From Monoraphidium neglectum (lineage: Eukaryota; Chlorophyta; Chlorophyceae; Sphaeropleales; Selenastraceae): a stretch of 11,202 bases of DNA. The notes below the pieces were generated by a model. It had not been told where the DNA came from, searched no databases, and saw only the letters and a list, made by a program, of their open reading frames with translations. Each line of letters begins with the position of its first letter. Position 1 is the stretch's first letter. The DNA lies in the NCBI RefSeq assembly GCF_000611645.1, contig NW_014012097.1, positions 2,789-13,990 of the forward strand, given 5' to 3'. A program made the translations under genes and the position numbers. Below are positions 6,569-11,202 of this stretch, piece after piece.

Positions 6569-9500
6569 TCAGAAGGGGTCCTGCCACCACAGGGCCGACG
6601 GCGGCGGGAAGGCGGCGTCCTTTGAGACGACCAGCACCTTCTGCTTGTGGGCGATGTAGCCCTTGAGCGCCTCGCGCACCACGAGGTTGGCCACTATGCA
6701 CTCCAGCTCGTCCATGTCGACGCCGGCGCCCTGCTGCGCTAAGACGCCCTGTTGGGCGGTCGAAACAGCCACCAAGGGCGGGGCAGGGGGTGGTGAGGCG
6801 TGGCGGTGCGGGGAGGGTGAAAAAAGATGCGGCGTTGCGCAGGGGCTTGTGGATAGGCACCCCTGGCAGCGGCCAGGGGTGGGTGGTGCAATTGATCGCC
6901 CAGGTCAAGTGTTCGGTTGGTGCACATCAGGTCGCCACAATTCCTCTGAGCTTGTTCGAACGAGGGAATAGGATCAAAGCCCTCTGGTGCGCGGAACCAC
7001 AGGCGTTACACATGCCGAGCTTGGCGTGACCCAGAAAAATCAGGATGTGGAATTAGAATATCAATTTTATGATGGCGCGCACCTGCACGAGGGCCAGCGG
7101 CAGCTGGTGGGCCTTGTCAGGGCCCTTGAGCTCCCGGTTGACGATGACGCACTTTTTGATCAGCCTGCAGGGCGCACACGCGCGGGGGTGGGAGTGCGTG
7201 TGTGTGATTGTGTGCGAATGCGCGCGTGCAAGACGGCGAAGGGCACTCGGTTGAGGGGAGGCGGGTGAGAACGGCACGGGCGGGGTGTGAAAGGCATCGG
7301 GTGCCTTGGCAAAGTTGGGCAGGCTGCCGGCAGCCGCATATCGGAACCCTTGATGCAGCATTTTGTCCCTCCATCACTAGGGACAGGCCATCCTGTGATT
7401 TACCCCAATGTGGGGCACAAGCCCTGGTCAACCTCGTCCCAGCCCCCGTAACCGCCCGCGATGGTCAGCCGGCCCGCCCCGGCCCTGTGTCACCTACGCC
7501 GCGCGCCCCCCGCGCCGCGCGTCACCTGCGGTACACCGCCACCTGCAGCTTGTCCACCAGCAGGTACAGCCCCGTCCGCACCAGCCTGTACTGCTGCGCC
7601 GCCAGCGCCCGATGGAACAGGCCCACGTCGCCGGCCGCCATCGCCGCGCGCATGTCCTCGTACTCTGTCAGGCCGTACCGCTGCAGCAGGCCGGGGTCCG
7701 GCAGCTCCCCCTGCAGCATCTTGCACTGCGGGGCCGCGGGGCCACGGGGCGGCGGCGGGGCGGTACAACGCACGTCGCGGGTGTGCGGTCACGGCCACAT
7801 GTCCAAGGCAGCCCAGTCTGGCAGATGCAGCCACGAGCACCCGAGGTGCAGCCAGGTTTGACCGTTTCATGCAAACGGGCCGAGAGGGCGGGCGCCCACG
7901 GCGGGATGCTACACAGGGCGAGGCGACTCACTCCCCCGGCGCCCGGCGGGCGCCGCGAGCACGCCCCTGCGCGTGGTCTGCCGCGCGGCGGCACTCACCG
8001 GCACTAGATACCGCAGAATGTTGCGTTTGTGATCCTCTGCGTCCCGCCTGCACGCGGCCAGCGCGTCCCCCAGCCGCTTGGCCGCCAGCTCCACATTTTC
8101 GTTGTACAGCTCTGTCCTGCCCAGGAAGTAGAAGAAGGTGACGCGGTACATCGCGGGGAACTCCTGCCGGCGGCGGGCGGGTGACGCGCGGGTGACGGGC
8201 GGGTGACGGGCAGCGCGTAGGGAGGAGGACGCCGGCATGGAGCTGCTAGTTGTGGGAGGCCTCCACAGGCACGCCACCCTCACAGCCGAGGCTGTACAAA
8301 CACCCATGTGCATCAGAAATCAGCGCCCCACGCTCATTATTCTGCTGGCCAATGCCTTGTTCAGTCGCCCTGGAAGTATGCGTGCGCCCCGCCCTGCACC
8401 CCCTTGTACCGCCCACCCGCAGGTCGATGACGTCAGAGTCGCGCTGGCCGTACTGCCCCATGACAGTGCGCGCCATCTGCGCGGCGTGGCAGGGACGGCG
8501 TGCGGCAGGGTCAAAGGTCGCATCGACACGCGCGCACGACAGGCTAAATGCTTGTCAGGTGTGCTCGCGGGTCCTTGCACAAGCAGTAGTTGATCCAGCC
8601 TGTTGCAAGACACACAGGTGAGCCCCTTCTTGTTTGTGCACGCACGGGCAGGCGCGCACGTGCATGCTCTGCAGCACATGATCTGACGTGCTCAAACATC
8701 CCAAACACACGCACGCACGCACACACACACCTTCTGCCCGCCCACGCACCTGGGTGCAGCCCTGGATGTTGTTGAGTTTGAAGTAGACCCGCAGCAGCAT
8801 GCACACCAGCGCCAGGTGTGCGCGCCGTTTGCCCGGGATGTAGTCCCCCTTGGGCAGACCCATGCGGCTGATTGCCTGCTGCAGCTGCGAGCCACACTGC
8901 TCCACCTGGTTCGGGCAGGGTGAGGTCACGGCGGTGCGATGACCAACAAAGTTATCATGGGGTGAGCCAGGAGGGCGGTTGATGACAACAGGGGGGGGGG
9001 GCGCCTGCCTTGGATGCTGCTGTGGAGCCACATGAGCTGCTGCATCGCAGTGCTGTCGGGACGCCAGTCGGCGTGCAGCCGGCGACCGGCCGCCAGCACC
9101 ATCAGCTGCACAGGTGTGTGCACATCCACCATTCGCACCCAAACCCCGACTTGCCGCATCAGCTGCACAGGTGTGTGCACATCCACCATTCGCACCCAAC
9201 CCTCGACTTGCCGTCAAGATGCACCAGACATCAACAGCCGCATGCACAATAGAAAGCGCAGTCACCTTGCCCGTCTTCTGCCCCTGCGCCGCCAGCTGCC
9301 GGTCCGCTAGCTCGGCTAGATGCCGCGCGTTGCTCATCGTCCGCTCAAATGCCGCTGCCAGCGCCACGTCAGCGGGCTCCTCGTTGATCGCATCCACTAG
9401 CAGCAGATGGGGCGCGTTTTCCGAATTGTAAGCCGTCGCCGCTGCCTCAACGTTGCCCTCCTGCAGCTGCACGACCGCCTGCAGGTGCGCCGCCGCCACC

Positions 9501-9829
9501 GCCGCCCACGGCGGGTACAGCTTGCTGGCGGCCGCGCCGCGGACCTGGTTGGGTGTCAGCTGTGCGCGCGCGTACACGGCCTGCTGCGAGGCGGCGCCAT
9601 CGGCGCGCAGCAGCTCTTTGATGGTCGGCGCTGCGCGGCGCGCAAACGGTTGTGGGTGTGTGTGAAGGTTTGAGGCAGGGCCAGGCACGGCAGGGTGTGC
9701 GCGACTGCAGCATTAGCTGTGGATGCAGCTGTGTCGAATGCAGCGCAGCAGAGGGATGCAGCGGAACGCACCATCTGACGATGACACTGCCCGGCTCAGC
9801 GCCACCAGGTACTCGTTCAGGAAGTTCAT
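6569..9829 (-). CDS. PCI-domain mRNA-export protein of the PCID2/Thp1/EER5 family (TREX-2), complete, 8 exons, 421 aa
   Basis: Minus-strand exons are 9829-9772, 9630-9266, 8905-8750, 8476-8417, 8163-7999, 7725-7526, 7164-7083 and 6748-6569 (TGA 6571-6569). All seven introns are GT-AG and phase-matched, and the coding sum is 1266 bases. The N-terminus MNFLNEYLVALSRAVSSSD matches the plant EER5 start, and a TAG lies six codons upstream. RHLAELADRQLAAQGQKTGK ends exon 2 at residue 141 and continues with VEQCGSQLQQAI. CMLLRVYFKLNNIQGC matches QLFKxYFKxxxxxLC of the family. YRVTFFYFLGRTELYNENVE (220-239) and NILRYLVPCKMLQGELP match YMYYTGRLEVFNENF and the YLVPVK motif. The PCI winged-helix part includes VRTGLYLLVDKLQVAVYRRL, MDELECIVANLVVREALKGY and KVLVVSK. 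Length fits the family (about 400). Known role: scaffold partner of Sac3/GANP and Sem1/DSS1 in nuclear-pore-linked mRNA export; EER5 also affects ethylene response in Arabidopsis. The last exon's acceptor was set at 6749 because it restores five residues seen in relatives. Confidence 0.93.
7174..7231 (-). repeat. CA/CG-rich tract upstream of a D acceptor
   Basis: Read on the minus strand, a CA- and CG-alternating tract (GT-rich on plus) ends 9 bases before the acceptor of D exon 7 at 7165. As in gene A, the CA repeat is on the sense strand next to the 3' splice site, so the orientation follows the gene. Confidence 0.75.
8705..8730. repeat. CA/CG microsatellite in D intron 3
   Basis: Alternating ACACAC/GCACGC dinucleotides lie near the donor end of the intron 8749-8477. 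On the D sense strand it reads GT-rich, the opposite orientation to the acceptor-side tracts elsewhere in the window. Confidence 0.85.
9100..9213 (-). repeat. 57-bp tandem duplication (2 copies) inside D intron 2
   Basis: Copies 9100-9156 and 9157-9213 differ at two positions near their ends (55 of 57 identical by my count). The period is a multiple of three. On the minus strand each copy carries a good acceptor-like CACCTGTGCAG, so the duplication created two equivalent sites exactly 57 bases apart (exon starts would be 9162 and 9105). High identity suggests a recent event. It lies in an intron in the preferred model. Confidence 0.92.
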
Positions 9830-10311
9830 ATACTCTACGGCAGCCTAGACAGACGCCACGAGCAGCTAAATATGCTGTGATCACTTGGGAGATCTTAGCA
9901 TCTGTGACGGTTATCTCCCGTACTATATTGCATTTACTTGACCTGCACTCTCATAGTATTCTTTCGCCCTGATCTGATCAGGATGCGACCTGGTCAGCTT
10001 AGACTTGCACGCGACACTGTGCACAGTATTATCGCAACTTTCGCGGGGCCTACTTCAACTGAGAGCGTTGGCAATGCCCTCAGCCAGTGAGCAAGTTGCG
10101 GTCATCCCGCAACTGCACCTGAAGTGGTTGCGGCGGTTCACGGCACCCAGTGACGATGTCATCTGTATCGTACAGCTGCCTGCGTTGCCTCTTCAAGACG
10201 CGTACCGACGTTTGGCATGCACCATGTCATGTGGCATTTCAAGCACGATGCTTCTTACTAGGCAATGGGTGGTGCAGCTCCGTGCGACCAGCAGCCACAA
10301 CGCCGCCGCCA
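9830..10311. other. Intergenic: E 3' UTR and D upstream region
   Basis: These 482 bases lie between the stop of gene E and the start of gene D, both on the minus strand. No coding pattern is seen. I found no minus-strand TGTAA, so E must use a variant signal. The part 9860-9960 is AT-richer and is the likely D promoter and leader. Two dyad elements occur: CCTGATC-T-GATCAGG at 9968-9982, and a hairpin pairing AGTTGCGG (10094-10101) with CCGCAACT (10107-10114) around TCATC. Their role is unknown. Confidence 0.55.
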
Positions 10312-11202
10312 TCATCTCCGCCGTCGCCGCCGCCTCACGCTGTACTCGACCCGTAGGCGCTCCCACCACGTCAGATTCTGGGAAGAGTCGTAGTTCAGCA
10401 GGGACTCGACGGACGCGAAGTGTATCAAGGGCGGCCGCGCGATGTAGGCAGCCGCTTCCCGATGGCGGATCAGGTCCTGTGGGGGTCAGTTCGGGTGTGA
10501 GTGTCGGCGTGCGTGTTCCAGACAACACGTGTTCTGGAGGGCCGTTCAGGTGAGATAACCAGAAGCAGGAGGCTTGCATACATGCGGGCGTAGCGCGCAT
10601 GCTTGTGCGAACGCGAGAGTGTGCGTGCGCACGTCGCCTGCGGTGCGCTTGCAAGCAAACCAATGACCGCCCCCATCCACAGCCCCGGCAGCAGCCACCC
10701 ACGTTATACAGCCGGTCGACCTCCGCCCCCCGCCCCAGCGCCGCCGCGCGCCGCAGCACGCCCAGCATGCGCGCCGCAAAGCGCGGCGTGACGACGTAGC
10801 CGAGCGTGCAGTACGCGCCGCGGACCACCGTGAGGTGTTCGCTGATGTTGCGCCCGAGCGTCAAGAAACAGGCGTTCAGGTAGAGCAAGTCCCAATCCTG
10901 GCAGGGGGAGCCAGGAGTGTTGGGTGGTGCATCGCAGGTCCCAGGGAACGGTGGTTTGCAGAAGCAGCGTATTTATTCAATGGGCAAATCCCCGCGGGCA
11001 GACAGGGGCACAGGCCACGAGGCACCTGGACAGGCGCTTGCTCTGCAGTGGACACAGCTGGCAGTGAGGCTATCGGCAAATACACCGATGTGATGCTGGT
11101 ACAGCAACGCAGCCTGTGTGGGGTCAAATCGTCGCTGCTCACCTCTGGCAGCTCCTGCAGGGCCGAGAGAAGCTGCCCGTACCACCCATCTCCATCTTGG
11201 GC
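10312..11202 (-). CDS. Glycosyltransferase family 25-like protein, 3' part only
   Basis: The gene enters from the right edge on the minus strand. Visible exons are 11202-11143, 10897-10703 and 10476-10312 (TGA 10314-10312), all joins in phase 0, giving 139 residues. The order fits the C-terminal half of GT25 domains. WYGQLLSALQELPE-DWDLLY spans the first junction and resembles the conserved (A/E)LPxDWDLLYL segment. VVRGAYCTLGYVVTPRFAAR corresponds to the GTYAYxVSRxGARKLL helix, and EVDRLYN-DLIRHREAAAYI to the xxDxxLxDLIRxGxLxAY region. RPPLIHFASVESLLNY corresponds to the PPLxxQ segment. Family members transfer sugars such as galactose or glucose to proteins or lipopolysaccharide; acceptor and sugar here are unknown. 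The upstream part, including the expected acidic EDD metal-binding motif, is outside the window. The protein ends in a run of seven Arg from CGG-type codons. Introns are 11142-10898 and 10702-10477. Confidence 0.75.

Noticed and set aside
9009..9105. Extra coding exon in D (LMVLAAGRRLHADW...)
   Set aside because: A good acceptor and coding-like codons exist, but no GT donor in the needed phase closes it, and relatives have no residues at this point. Kept only as a finding about the duplicated acceptor.
8555..9688. 377-codon minus-strand open frame taken as one unspliced gene
   Set aside because: Only its parts 9630-9266 and 8905-8750 match the PCID2/EER5 family; the middle interrupts a colinear alignment and the end runs into intron with CA repeats. 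A spliced model fits much better.
1..11202. A new defence, mobile or biosynthetic system
   Set aside because: All five genes fit known eukaryotic families or repeat types with no functional link, no transposase, integrase, reverse transcriptase or terminal repeats, and no cluster logic.

Overview
The window reads as nuclear DNA of a chlorophyte green alga, not as prokaryotic or phage DNA. The evidence is GC-rich sequence, five spliced genes with short exons, and introns that almost all begin GTGNG and end in CAG (one AAG). TGTAA, the green-algal poly(A) signal, lies after three of the four gene ends. There are also CA-rich tracts in introns, alanine-rich low-complexity protein segments, and protein relatives that are clearest in plants. 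I cannot name the species.

Layout. Gene A (+, 1-1070) is the 3' end of a protein with about 37-residue helical repeats, like algal RAP/FASTK-type or OPR-type organelle RNA-binding proteins. Only about 100 bases later comes gene B (+, 1171-4378). It has eight exons and encodes a complete 233-residue DUF1990 (UPF0548) protein resembling Arabidopsis At2g17695. After a 1.15 kb gene-free stretch comes gene C (+, 5531-6013), two exons encoding a 112-residue ribosomal protein of the uL18 family, probably mitochondrial. Convergent to it is gene D (-, 9829-6569), eight exons encoding a 421-residue PCI-domain protein of the PCID2/Thp1/EER5 family, the mRNA-export TREX-2 scaffold. Last is gene E (-, 11202-10312), the 3' end of a glycosyltransferase family 25-like protein whose 5' part lies beyond the right edge.

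I built the gene models by hand, from matches to remembered family members plus agreement of splice-site phase. In B, C and D every exon joins in phase and the lengths are normal for the families. No shared pathway links the five genes; this is ordinary housekeeping gene space. I see no mobile-element proteins, CRISPR array, viral genes or new multi-gene system. The points worth a second look are in the introns: a stop-free 360-base intron in D carrying a 57-base duplication with a duplicated acceptor; tandem in-frame acceptors before the last D exon; an antisense tRNA-like fold, a G-quadruplex motif and nested inverted repeats in B introns; and a phase-matched splice that could join A to B.
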